Origin: an uncultured Veillonellaceae bacterium
GTDB taxonomy: Bacteria > Bacillota > Negativicutes > Veillonellales > Negativicoccaceae
NCBI GenBank assembly: GCA_947254705.1
Contig: CAMYCX010000038.1
Span: forward strand, 1-12,552
DNA length: 12,552 nt
Direction: 5' to 3'
The notes under the pieces are model-generated. The model did not search any database. It saw nothing but the letters and a program-made list of their open reading frames with translations, and was not told the DNA's origin. The translations under genes were made by a program, and so were the position numbers. Below, piece by piece: positions 1-8,445 of this stretch; within the stretch, counting starts at the first letter, position 1; each line of letters starts with the position of its first letter.

Positions 1-3000
1 TTGGCGGCAATTCGTCCGGCGATCCGGTCACGCAGCGGTTCGATGATTCCGTCACCTTCCCGGATGGCTTCCACTTCAATGCCCGATACTTCGTCCAGTC
101 GGACGCGAACAACGTTGACATCACTTGCCAAAATAGATTCGATCATCGCATCGGTCAATTTCTCACCGGCTTTGAAGAGAACGTTCCCCGACAAGTCGAT
201 GACATCATCAACGATTTCTTTATCACGCATGCGGTTCATCATTTCTTGCCGTAAATGATTCCGCAGTTTTTCTTCCGGTTCACCCAGGCTGACAACCGTT
301 TTTTCGTTCGATACGTAGGCCTGTTCAGCTGTGTTGCTGTAGTACCCGCGCAACACGATTTCCGGCACGAGATGAGTACCGATAATATCCAAGTCCGAAT
401 CTTCGATCAGTTTTCCCGACGGCAGCAGGATTTCTCCTGTTTTCGGGTCGATGACTTCGGTATCCAAAATCCGGCCGATGAGTTTGTCGCGCAATACTTT
501 GACTGCCGCTTTCGATGAGGAGGCAAAGCGTCCGCGTTCCCGGACAAAGTCGATCGTCACGATGTCGCAGTCCTGTTCACGAACGATGACGTCTTGCGAT
601 ACGTCTACCAGACGACGTGTCAGATAGCCCGAGTCCGCCGTACGCAATGCCGTATCGGCGAGACCTTTGCGCGCCCCGTGGCTCGATGTAAAGTAGTCAA
701 GTACCGTCAACCCTTCACGGAAGTTGGCTTTGATCGGCAGGTCGATGATCCGCCCTGAAGGGTCCGCCATCAAGCCGCGCATCCCTGCCAGCTGACGAAT
801 CTGCTGTTCGTTACCGCGGGCACCGGATTGCGCCATCATGGTCAGCGGGTTGAATTTATCCATGCCGTCCATCATGACTTTCGTGACGTCTTCGGTCGCC
901 TGATTCCAGACCTTGATAGTTTCACGGTAACGTTCTTCTTCCGTAATCAAACCGCGACGGAACATCGTATGAATCTTGTCGACCCGTTTGTCGGCTTCGC
1001 CCAGGATCGCTTGTTTATCTTCCGGTACACGGATATCGTCAATCCCGATCGTCATACCGGCTTTACGGGCATAGTAGAACCCGAGTTTTTTCACTTTATC
1101 GAGCAGTTCCGCCGTTTCCGCCATTCCGAACGCACGGAAACATTCGTTGATTAATTTGGCCAGTTGCTTTTTGTCCATCAACATGCCCATTTCGATCAAC
1201 GATACGCCGGCATGATCGAAGCGACGGAATTTACGTAATTGTTTCGGCAATTCCGCGTTGAAAATCATCCGTCCCGGTGTGGTCAATACCAGTACGTTGT
1301 GTTTTGCCCGTTCTTCTTCGGTCAGCAGATTCTGCGGAATGTCTTCCGTCGGAATCAGCATGAAGATGTATTCCTGCAAGCGGACTTCGTGTTGATCATA
1401 GGCCATGCGCACTTCATCGCTGTCGGCGAATGTCGGAATGGCCACGCTTTTCGCTTGCCGTTTGGCGTCATAGAGCGAGTAGGTGAATTCCGTCACTTTT
1501 TGTGCATTGGCCGGATATTCTTCACTGCGATCGATGGTCAGGTAGTATGCCCCCAAGACCATGTCCTGTGACGGTACCGCAACCGGCTTGCCGTCTTTGG
1601 TCGAAAGAATATTGTTGACCGAAAGCATCAATGTACGCGCTTCCGCCTGCGCTTCTACGGACAACGGCAAGTGACAGGCCATCTGGTCTCCGTCAAAGTC
1701 GGCATTGTACGCGGCACACACGAGCGGGTGCAGTTTAATGGCGCGCCCTTCCCACAGGATCGGCTCAAAAGCCTGAATTCCCAACCGGTGCAATGTCGGT
1801 GCGCGGTTCAGCAGAATCGGATGTTCATGAATCACATCTTCCAAGACGTCCCAAACTTCGGGAACGACTTTTTCCACTTTCTTCTTTGCACTCTTGATAT
1901 TCGTTACAATTCCGCGTTTGACGAGTTCTTTCATCACAAACGGCTTAAACAGTTCCAGCGCCATTTCTTTCGGCAAGCCGCATTGATGCATTTTGAGTTC
2001 CGGACCGACTACGATAACCGAACGACCGGAGTAGTCGACACGTTTACCGAGCAGGTTTTGACGGAACCGCCCTTGCTTGCCCTTGAGCAAGTCGGAGAGC
2101 GATTTCAACGGACGACTGCCCGCGCCGGTGACGGCACGGCCGCGACGACCGTTATCAATCAACGCATCGACGGCTTCTTGCAACATTCGTTTTTCATTCC
2201 GTACGATGATGTCCGGCGCGTGTAATTCCATTAACCGTTTTAACCGATTGTTACGGTTAATGACACGACGATACAGATCGTTCAAATCGCTCGTCGCAAA
2301 ACGTCCGCCGTCGAGTTGTACCATCGGACGCAGTTCCGGGGGAATGACCGGAATGCAATCCAAAATCATCCATTCCGGACGATTGCCCGACTTACGGAAC
2401 GCTTCCACCACTTCCAAGCGGCGAATGGCCCGCACGCGTTTTTGTCCGGAGTTGTTTTCCAAATCCTGCCGCAATTCGTCATGCAGTTCATCCAAATCGA
2501 TTTCCTGTAATAATTTTTTGACGGCTTCCGCCCCGATTTCCGCGACAAATGCGTCTCGACCGAATTGTGCCACGGCTTCTTGATACTCCGGCTCCGTCAG
2601 TAATTGTTTCTTTACGAGTCCCGTATCTTTCGGATCCAAGACAACGTAGGCAACGAAATAGAGTATCCGTTCCAGCGCCTTGGGGGACATATCCAAAATC
2701 AGTCCCAACCGGCTCGGGATCCCTTTAAAATACCAAATATGCGACACGGGTGTAGCCAATTCAATATGCGCCATACGTTCGCGACGCACTTTGGCTCGGG
2801 TTACTTCCACGCCGCATTTATCGCAAATTACGCCTTTGTTCCGAATCCGTTTATACTTCCCGCAATGACATTCCCAGTCTTTTTGCGGTCCGAAAATACG
2901 TTCACAAAACAGACCGTCACGTTCCGGTTTCAGTGTCCGATAGTTAATCGTTTCCGGCTTGGTCACCTCGCCGTGCGACCACTCGCGAATTTTTTCGGGT

Positions 3001-3047
3001 GAAGCCAACCCGATTTGCATCGAGTCAAATTCATTTACGTCCAACAA
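1..3047 (-). CDS. rpoC: RNA polymerase subunit beta' (RpoC), 3' end missing
   Basis: Encodes the beta' subunit of DNA-dependent RNA polymerase, which carries the catalytic Mg site. The first 1015 codons are present and the frame is open to the window edge. Visible landmarks are the N-terminal zinc ribbon (Cys60, Cys62, Cys75, Cys78), the catalytic NADFDGDQM motif with Asp450/452/454, the F-loop segment (SGARGNEQQIRQLAGMRG), and the bridge helix at about 785-812 (SHGARKGLADTAL). The second zinc site and the trigger loop lie beyond the edge. The start is taken as TTG at 3045-3047, giving MLDVNEFDSMQIGLA. A GGGAG ribosome site lies about 7 bases upstream, and the first in-frame ATG (codon 9) would remove the conserved LDVNEF start. 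The gene follows rpoB after 27 bases, so the two are co-transcribed. No frameshift was seen. Confidence 0.97.
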   Translation of the reverse strand, partial: MLDVNEFDSMQIGLASPEKIREWSHGEVTKPETINYRTLKPERDGLFCERIFGPQKDWECHCGKYKRIRNKGVICDKCGVEVTRAKVRRERMAHIELATPVSHIWYFKGIPSRLGLILDMSPKALERILYFVAYVVLDPKDTGLVKKQLLTEPEYQEAVAQFGRDAFVAEIGAEAVKKLLQEIDLDELHDELRQDLENNSGQKRVRAIRRLEVVEAFRKSGNRPEWMILDCIPVIPPELRPMVQLDGGRFATSDLNDLYRRVINRNNRLKRLMELHAPDIIVRNEKRMLQEAVDALIDNGRRGRAVTGAGSRPLKSLSDLLKGKQGRFRQNLLGKRVDYSGRSVIVVGPELKMHQCGLPKEMALELFKPFVMKELVKRGIVTNIKSAKKKVEKVVPEVWDVLEDVIHEHPILLNRAPTLHRLGIQAFEPILWEGRAIKLHPLVCAAYNADFDGDQMACHLPLSVEAQAEARTLMLSVNNILSTKDGKPVAVPSQDMVLGAYYLTIDRSEEYPANAQKVTEFTYSLYDAKRQAKSVAIPTFADSDEVRMAYDQHEVRLQEYIFMLIPTEDIPQNLLTEEERAKHNVLVLTTPGRMIFNAELPKQLRKFRRFDHAGVSLIEMGMLMDKKQLAKLINECFRAFGMAETAELLDKVKKLGFYYARKAGMTIGIDDIRVPEDKQAILGEADKRVDKIHTMFRRGLITEEERYRETIKVWNQATEDVTKVMMDGMDKFNPLTMMAQSGARGNEQQIRQLAGMRGLMADPSGRIIDLPIKANFREGLTVLDYFTSSHGARKGLADTALRTADSGYLTRRLVDVSQDVIVREQDCDIVTIDFVRERGRFASSSKAAVKVLRDKLIGRILDTEVIDPKTGEILLPSGKLIEDSDLDIIGTHLVPEIVLRGYYSNTAEQAYVSNEKTVVSLGEPEEKLRNHLRQEMMNRMRDKEIVDDVIDLSGNVLFKAGEKLTDAMIESILASDVNVVRVRLDEVSGIEVEAIREGDGIIEPLRDRIAGRIAA

Positions 3048-3074
3048 ATATACCGCTCCCTTCCCGCTGTCGTA

Positions 3075-6000
3075 TTAGTTTTCGTCTGTATCGTCCGCTG
3101 CAAAGAACGGCTCATCCGCTGCGATGCGTTCAGTCGCTTCGCCTGTTTCGGCAAGGCTGTCCGCCATATCCGCATCGATCTGCGTCTCCGCTTCTTCCGT
3201 CGCTACGGCATTTTCACCGCTCATCCCGTTGGCCGAGCCGATCAGATCATTTAATTCTTCATTCGATATCGCTCCCGCGGTGTCTTCTTCGTCCAACTCT
3301 TTGATGACGACTTCTTCACCGTTTTCATTCAAAATCCGCACGTCCAGGCCGATACTCTGGAGTTCTTTCAGCAATACTTTGAATGATTCCGGCACACCCG
3401 GTTCGGGGATATTTTCCCCTTTTACGATTTTTTCATATGCTTTGACACGACCGATCACGTCGTCGGACTTCACGGTCAAAATTTCCTGCAAGGTATAGGC
3501 GGCACCGTATGCTTCCAGTGCCCATACTTCCATTTCCCCGAAACGCTGACCGCCGAATTGGGCTTTCCCGCCGAGCGGCTGTTGTGTAACGAGAGAGTAC
3601 GGGCCGGTCGAACGGGCGTGAATCTTGTCATCGACCAAGTGGTGCAACTTGAGCATGTACTTGTAGCCGACGGTGACTTTATTGTCCATCCGTTCCCCGG
3701 TACGACCGTCATAGAGCCACGTCTTGCCGTCGCGCGGCAAGCCGGCCATCTTGAGTGTCGTAAATACGTCTTCTTCCGACGCACCGTCAAAGACCGGTGT
3801 TGCGATATGTACGCCTGCCACATCCGGTTCGGGCATGCCGTAACGATCCACGTCATAGCCGCCGTCACGCAAGCGTTGTTCCAGTTCGGGATCACCGTTC
3901 CGGATTTGCATGCCCAGCGCCTGTACGGCACGTCCCAAATGCGTTTCCAGTACCTGACCGATATTCATTCGGCTCGGTACCCCGAGCGGATTCAGTACGA
4001 TTTGTACCGGCGTACCGTCCGGCATAAAGGGCATGTCTTCTTGTCGCATAACGCGCGATACGACCCCTTTGTTGCCGTGGCGACCCGCCATTTTATCCCC
4101 TTCATGAATCTTTCGCTTCTGTGCGATATAGACTCGTACTAATTTATTAACGCCGGGTGCCAGCTCATCGCCGTTTTCCCGCGTAAAGACGCGTACATCG
4201 ACGATTTTACCGGATTCACCGTGCGGTACACGCAAGCTCGTGTCGCGCACTTCCCGTTCTTTGTCGCCGAAAATCGCACGCAACAATTTTTCTTCCGGCG
4301 TCTGTTCCGTTTCGCCTTTCGGTGTCGATTTGCCGACCAGTACATCTCCCGGCGATACTTCCGCACCGACCATGATGATGCCGTCTTCATCGAGATATTT
4401 CAGCGAATCTTCACTGACGTTCGGCAATTCCCGCGTGATTTCTTCCGCGCCGAGTTTCGTGTCGCGAGCATCACACTCGTATTCTTCAATATGTATCGAT
4501 GTATAGACATCTTCTTTTGCCAATTCTTCGCTCAGCAAAATCGCGTCTTCGTAGTTATAACCTTCCCACGGCATGAACGCAACCAGTACATTGTACCCCA
4601 GTGCCAGTTCACCGCCGTCCGTTGCCATGCCGTCCGCCAACGTCTGTCCCGCTTCGACGCGTTCTCCCTTTGTCACCAGCGGATGCTGATTGACGCAGGT
4701 GCTTTGGTTGGAACGAACGAATTTGATTAAATGATATTCATCCGTTTTGCCGTCATCCGTCTGAATGATGATTTCTTCGGCGGTCACCCGTTTGACCGTA
4801 CCGGCATGTTCCGCCAGTACACATACGCCCGAGTCCCGCGCCGCGGTATATTCCATCCCCGTTCCGACGAGCGGCGCCTGTGTCCGCAGCAACGGCACCG
4901 CCTGACGCTGCATGTTGGCTCCCATCAGGGCACGGTTGGCGTCATCGTTTTCCAGGAACGGGATCAATGCCGTCCCTACGGATACGACCTGTTTCGGCGA
5001 AACGTCCATCATATCGACCCGTCGCGGTTCGACTTCCAATACGTCGGACTGCAGACGGCTGGCGACATGCTTATGAATGAAATGGTTGTTTTCATCCAAC
5101 GGTTCGTTCGCCTGGGCCACGACGAGGTTTTCCTCTTCATCCGCCGTGACATAGCGCACATCGTCCGTCACCGTTGTCACTCCGTCTTTCTGGGTTACAA
5201 TCCGATACGGCGTTTCAATCAAACCGTATTTATTTACTTTCGCAAAGTTGGCCAACGACGAAATCAGACCGATATTCGGACCTTCCGGCGTTTCAATCGG
5301 ACACATCCGACCGTAGTGAGAGTGGTGCACGTCGCGCACCTCAAATCCCGCACGTTCACGGGATAACCCGCCCGGCCCCAATGCGGACAGACGGCGTTTG
5401 TGCGTCAATTCCGCCAACGGGTTGGTCTGATCCATGAATTGCGACAGCTGGCTGGATCCGAAGAATTCCTTCAGCGATGCCACAATCGGACGAATATTAA
5501 TCAATGACTGCGGGGTCAGGCTGTCGCGATCCTGTACCGCCATCCGTTCTTTCGCGGTACGTTCCATACGCGCCAGACCGATACGGATCTGGTTTTGCAG
5601 CAACTCGCCGACACAGCGCAAACGACGATTCCCCAAATGGTCAATATCGTCCGTTTGGCCGATCCCCTCAATCAGGTTCAGCAAATAGGAAATATTTGCA
5701 ATCATGTCTTCCGGTGCCACTGTCCGAACATCGTCATCGAGATTGGCATCGTTGCAGACCATCTTTACTTTGCGTTGGCCGTCAGCGCCGTACACCCATA
5801 CCTCTTGTAATCCCGGACCGCCGAACAGACCGGCAATCGGCGGTTGCGGCTGCACTTCGCCCGTTTCCGGATCGACATGATCAGCGGCCGCCACTTGCTG
5901 CGATTGCAACAATTCAATTTCCGGAGTCCGTACGACCGTGCCTTCTTCCAGCACGATTTCTCCCGTGTCGGGATGAACGATGGGTTCCGCCAGCGTACGC

Positions 6001-6872
6001 CCGCGCAAACGGTTTTCCCAACCGAGTTTTTTCCCGAGTTTGTACCGTCCGATATGCGCCAAATCATAGCGCCGCGGATCAAAGAACAGATTGTTGAACA
6101 TCTGCGTCGCACTTTCCACCGACGGCGGTTCGCCTGGACGCAGTTTTTTGTAGATTTCAATTAATGCTTCATATTTCGTACGCGAAGAATCCTTCTTCAG
6201 CGTTTCCGTAATGCGCGGATCATACCCGAACAGTTCTTCAATGGCATCATTCGTTTCATAGCCGAGTGCGCGCACCAAAACTGTCGCCGGCAACTTACGG
6301 TTGCGGTCGATGCGAACATAGATGATATCATTGGCATCCGACTCCAGTTCGATCCATGCCCCGCGATTCGGAATAATCGTCGATGAAAAGAGCGATTTGC
6401 CCATCGCGTCGACTTCCTTGTCAAAATATACTCCCGGTGAACGTACCAACTGGCTGACGATGACACGTTCCGCCCCGTTGATGACAAACGTTCCCGTATC
6501 GGTCATGAGCGGGAAATCGCCCATGTAGATTTCCGTTTCCTGGATTTCCTGCGTTTCCGCATTTTCCAGCCGCACTTTCATCCGCAGCGGTGCCGAATAC
6601 GTGGCATCACGCTCTTTGCACTCACGAATCGAATATTTCGGCGCTTCAAAACGATACTCACCGAAATACAACTTCAGTTTTCCGTCTTTATCATTCCCTC
6701 GTTCGTTACTTTCAATCGGTGAGATATCCTTAAAACTGTCGCGAATCCCTTCCTTGATGAACCAGTCATAGGAATTTCGCTGCAAATCGAGCAAATGCGG
6801 CATACGCAATACTTCGTTGATTTTTGCGTAAGTATAGCGTTTTCTTTTGCCCATCTGTATCGGTTTGAACAT
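3075..6872 (-). CDS. rpoB: RNA polymerase subunit beta (RpoB)
   Basis: Encodes the beta subunit of RNA polymerase, 1265 residues and complete. The N-terminus (GKRKRYTYAKINEVLRMPHL) is typical of Bacillota. Rifampicin cluster I runs from about Gly472, with SSQLSQFMDQ and then HKRRLSALG. Asp481, His491 and Ser496 are the residues usually found in susceptible enzymes. GRHGNKG (930-936) belongs to the active-site region, and GGKAQFGGQRFGEME lies near 1100. The last 75 or so residues form an acidic, low-complexity tail ending in DDTDEN, longer than the short acidic tail I recall for Bacillus RpoB. The ATG at 6870-6872 has AAGGGGTG 8 bases upstream. ATG codon 7 is a less likely alternative start. 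Transcription probably begins at the 7036-7064 promoter and continues into rpoC. Confidence 0.98.
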   Translation of the reverse strand: MFKPIQMGKRKRYTYAKINEVLRMPHLLDLQRNSYDWFIKEGIRDSFKDISPIESNERGNDKDGKLKLYFGEYRFEAPKYSIRECKERDATYSAPLRMKVRLENAETQEIQETEIYMGDFPLMTDTGTFVINGAERVIVSQLVRSPGVYFDKEVDAMGKSLFSSTIIPNRGAWIELESDANDIIYVRIDRNRKLPATVLVRALGYETNDAIEELFGYDPRITETLKKDSSRTKYEALIEIYKKLRPGEPPSVESATQMFNNLFFDPRRYDLAHIGRYKLGKKLGWENRLRGRTLAEPIVHPDTGEIVLEEGTVVRTPEIELLQSQQVAAADHVDPETGEVQPQPPIAGLFGGPGLQEVWVYGADGQRKVKMVCNDANLDDDVRTVAPEDMIANISYLLNLIEGIGQTDDIDHLGNRRLRCVGELLQNQIRIGLARMERTAKERMAVQDRDSLTPQSLINIRPIVASLKEFFGSSQLSQFMDQTNPLAELTHKRRLSALGPGGLSRERAGFEVRDVHHSHYGRMCPIETPEGPNIGLISSLANFAKVNKYGLIETPYRIVTQKDGVTTVTDDVRYVTADEEENLVVAQANEPLDENNHFIHKHVASRLQSDVLEVEPRRVDMMDVSPKQVVSVGTALIPFLENDDANRALMGANMQRQAVPLLRTQAPLVGTGMEYTAARDSGVCVLAEHAGTVKRVTAEEIIIQTDDGKTDEYHLIKFVRSNQSTCVNQHPLVTKGERVEAGQTLADGMATDGGELALGYNVLVAFMPWEGYNYEDAILLSEELAKEDVYTSIHIEEYECDARDTKLGAEEITRELPNVSEDSLKYLDEDGIIMVGAEVSPGDVLVGKSTPKGETEQTPEEKLLRAIFGDKEREVRDTSLRVPHGESGKIVDVRVFTRENGDELAPGVNKLVRVYIAQKRKIHEGDKMAGRHGNKGVVSRVMRQEDMPFMPDGTPVQIVLNPLGVPSRMNIGQVLETHLGRAVQALGMQIRNGDPELEQRLRDGGYDVDRYGMPEPDVAGVHIATPVFDGASEEDVFTTLKMAGLPRDGKTWLYDGRTGERMDNKVTVGYKYMLKLHHLVDDKIHARSTGPYSLVTQQPLGGKAQFGGQRFGEMEVWALEAYGAAYTLQEILTVKSDDVIGRVKAYEKIVKGENIPEPGVPESFKVLLKELQSIGLDVRILNENGEEVVIKELDEEDTAGAISNEELNDLIGSANGMSGENAVATEEAETQIDADMADSLAETGEATERIAADEPFFAADDTDEN

Positions 6873-6930
6873 GCACCCGTCACCCCTTCTGTATTGTCGT
6901 AAGCCGGAACGCGGTTGAAAAATGACAATA

Positions 6931-6965
6931 AAAGCAAGGTTCTCTACTTTCTTGAACCTTGCTTT
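6931..6965 (-). promoter_or_regulatory. Hairpin in rpoB leader, possible attenuator
   Basis: A perfect 12-bp inverted repeat (AAAGCAAGGTTC at 6931-6942, GAACCTTGCTTT at 6954-6965) with an 11-base loop. On the minus-strand transcript the stem is followed by TTTTATTGTCATTTTTC, an interrupted U tract. This resembles a weak intrinsic terminator lying about 65-100 bases after the predicted rpoB transcription start and about 58 bases before the start codon. It could attenuate rpoBC transcription, be an RNA processing site, or stabilise the message. The stem is GC-poor, so strong termination is doubtful. The structure is seen directly; its role is inferred. Confidence 0.5.
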
Positions 6966-7035
6966 GTGATTTTTCGGTACCCTGTTTCTCCTCCGTCAAT
7001 CGCTTACGATATTAACGACACTATTGCAATTAACA

Positions 7036-7064
7036 ATTATATCATCAATCCATGCGTACGTCAA
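7036..7064 (-). promoter_or_regulatory. Main rpoBC promoter (sigma-A type)
   Basis: On the minus strand, TTGACG (7059-7064) and a perfect TATAAT (7036-7041) are separated by exactly 17 bases. The predicted start is near 7029, leaving an untranslated leader of about 155 bases before rpoB. The near-consensus elements fit a highly expressed housekeeping operon. Confidence 0.85.
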
Positions 7065-7104
7065 GAGAACTCCCCGACCTCAGCGTATATATTTTTCACG
7101 TGCT

Positions 7105-7133
7105 ATTGTACACCAAAAAACAGGAGGTGGCAA
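7105..7133 (-). promoter_or_regulatory. Second candidate rpoBC promoter overlapping the znuA terminator
   Basis: On the minus strand, TTGCCA (7128-7133) and TACAAT (7105-7110) are 17 bases apart. The -35 box lies in the loop and stem of the znuA terminator. If active, it would give a leader about 70 bases longer than the main promoter. The match is moderate and could be fortuitous. Confidence 0.35.
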
Positions 7134-7148
7134 GTGCCCCTCCTGTTT
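7115..7148 (-). terminator. Intrinsic terminator of znuA
   Basis: On the minus strand, AAACAGGAGG pairs with CCTCCTGTTT (10 bp, arms at 7139-7148 and 7118-7127). An inner GGC/GCC pairing extends the stem, and a TTTTTT run follows. It lies about 40 bases after the znuA stop codon and separates that gene from rpoBC. Confidence 0.9.
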
Positions 7149-7189
7149 CCGACGGTAATAATTGATATTGACCCGATCGACGACCGTCG

Positions 7190-8221
7190 TCAGTCCGCCA
7201 TCAGTGTCGCCAAGTTTTCACGTTGTAACGAGAGATAGTCCGTGCCCGCCTTTTCCTGTGCGGCAGTCAATCCTTCAATCGGATTGAGCATCCGTACCTG
7301 TGCTCCCGTTTCACGGGCAATCGCTTCCGCCAGTTTCGGCGAGAGCAACTCTTCCGTGTAAATCGCTTTGATGTCGTACTCCCGTACCGCTTCAATCAGT
7401 TTGGCCATCCGTTCCGGTGTCGGTTCGGCGTCCGCATCAATGCCCATGATGGCGATCTGTTCCAAGCCGTAACGATCCGCGAGATACCCGAATGCCGCAT
7501 GGGTAACGACCATCTTGCGATTGGCGCGTGTCGCCAAGGCGGCGGCAAAATCGGCATCCAATTTGGCCAGTTCCTGCTTGTACGCTTCGCCATTGGCACG
7601 ATACGTATCCGCGTGTTTCGGATCCGCTGCGGAAAGCGCCGCCACCACCGTATCGACCTCCTGCATCACATTGTGCGGGTCAAGCCATACATGCGGATCG
7701 ACGCCGCCGTGATGATGGTGATGATGATGTTCGTGTTCATGTTCCGTCGTACCTTCATGGTCATGGTCATGATCGTGGTCATGATCTTCTTCATGCCGTG
7801 CCGCATCATGATGATCATCATCGTGATCTTCTTCTTCCTCTTCATGCTGTTCCTGTGCCGTCGGTACACGCAGTTTCAACCCTTGCGCCAATTCCACCGG
7901 CGTCGCTTCACCCAGCACTTCCGGCGTCAACAGCTGATCCATCGGTTCCAAACCGGCCCCGTTATAGAAAAAGACTTTCGCTTTACCGATTTCCTTGCGG
8001 TCGCTGACCGTCGGTTCCCAATCGTGCGGTTCCGCACCCGGAGGAACCAATACGTGTACATCCACCAAATCCCCGCCGACTTTTTTCACTACGTCCGCCA
8101 CCGGGAACACCGTCGCCACCACGCGCAACTTGTCGCTTTGCGGTGCCGCCTCCTTGCTACAGCCGACAGCCACCACCATTAGCGCCGCGCACAGCAGCGC
8201 CAACATCCATTTCATTTTCAT
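7190..8221 (-). CDS. znuA: Zinc ABC transporter substrate-binding lipoprotein (ZnuA/AdcA family)
   Basis: Probable surface lipoprotein that captures Zn(II) for an ABC importer of the cluster A-I (TroA/ZnuA) family, 343 residues. The signal peptide has a hydrophobic stretch from about residue 5 to 20 and a lipobox ending VAVGC, with Cys21 as the lipidated residue. Metal-ligand candidates are His66 (EPHDW), His177 (DPHVWLDP) and His241 (VTHAAFGYL). An acidic, His-rich loop (about residues 126-171, 19 His) precedes the second ligand, as is characteristic of zinc rather than manganese binders. ATG at 8219-8221 is chosen because AAGGAG sits 7 bases upstream. An in-frame GTG 18 bases earlier would place that ribosome site inside the gene. 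No permease or ATPase gene adjoins it, so those partners must be elsewhere. A manganese role is possible but less likely. Confidence 0.92.
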   Translation of the reverse strand: MKMKWMLALLCAALMVVAVGCSKEAAPQSDKLRVVATVFPVADVVKKVGGDLVDVHVLVPPGAEPHDWEPTVSDRKEIGKAKVFFYNGAGLEPMDQLLTPEVLGEATPVELAQGLKLRVPTAQEQHEEEEEDHDDDHHDAARHEEDHDHDHDHDHEGTTEHEHEHHHHHHHGGVDPHVWLDPHNVMQEVDTVVAALSAADPKHADTYRANGEAYKQELAKLDADFAAALATRANRKMVVTHAAFGYLADRYGLEQIAIMGIDADAEPTPERMAKLIEAVREYDIKAIYTEELLSPKLAEAIARETGAQVRMLNPIEGLTAAQEKAGTDYLSLQRENLATLMAD

Positions 8222-8247
8222 GCTATCACTCCTTTTCACTGACGGCT

Positions 8248-8277
8248 ATTATACGCAACTGTGCCGCCGCGTGCCAC
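8248..8277 (-). promoter_or_regulatory. Candidate znuA promoter
   Basis: On the minus strand, a perfect TATAAT (8248-8253) lies about 26 bases before the znuA start codon. The best -35 match is GTGGCA (8272-8277) with an 18-base spacer, which is weak. A weak -35 box could mean activator dependence or a low basal rate. No convincing zinc-uptake-regulator (Zur) palindrome was found around it. Confidence 0.6.
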
Positions 8278-8416
8278 TTTCCGCATTACAGTAGAACAGT
8301 CATTCATGTATTCCTATAACGACAACCGCCGCTTTTGTGCATCATTTTCTCATTTATTGATTTTATATTATCATCTTATTTTAATTATCCGTCTTACTTT
8401 TCTTTTTTAGAACAAC

Positions 8417-8439
8417 AAAAAACGCTGCCGCAGCAGCGT
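8417..8439 (-). terminator. Intrinsic terminator of the methyltransferase gene
   Basis: On the minus strand, ACGCTGC and GCAGCGT form a 7-bp GC-rich stem with a 4-base loop (arms at 8433-8439 and 8422-8428), followed by six T residues. It starts about 7 bases after the stop codon of the gene ending at 8446. Confidence 0.9.
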
Positions 8440-8445
8440 CTTTCA

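Larger units (their letters stand above)
6873..7189. other. rpoB upstream region: promoters and leader
   Basis: This is 317 bases without a credible gene. Reading on the minus strand from the end of znuA, it holds the znuA terminator (7115-7148), a candidate promoter overlapping it (7105-7133), a strong promoter (7036-7064), and then about 155 bases of rpoB leader. The leader contains GGAGGAG (near 6988-6994 on the minus strand) with no start codon at a suitable distance, and a perfect 12-bp hairpin (6931-6965). It also contains an 8-base inverted pair (7002-7009 with 6897-6904) that encloses the hairpin. No ORF with a ribosome site is visible on either strand. Confidence 0.7.

Noticed and set aside
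3558..6164. Many long plus-strand ORFs opposite rpoB (and similar ones opposite rpoC at 1-3002)
   Set aside because: They lie antisense to conserved, full-length coding frames, lack ribosome sites, and have the Arg/Pro/His-rich composition of shadow frames.
6915..7238. Plus-strand ORF across the rpoB upstream region
   Set aside because: It runs through the promoters and terminator of the opposite strand and into znuA, with no ribosome site.
7700..7850. Simple repeat of CAT/GAT triplets taken as a possible repeat array
   Set aside because: It is explained by His/Asp/Glu codons of the ZnuA metal-binding loop. There are no spacers and no CRISPR-like units.
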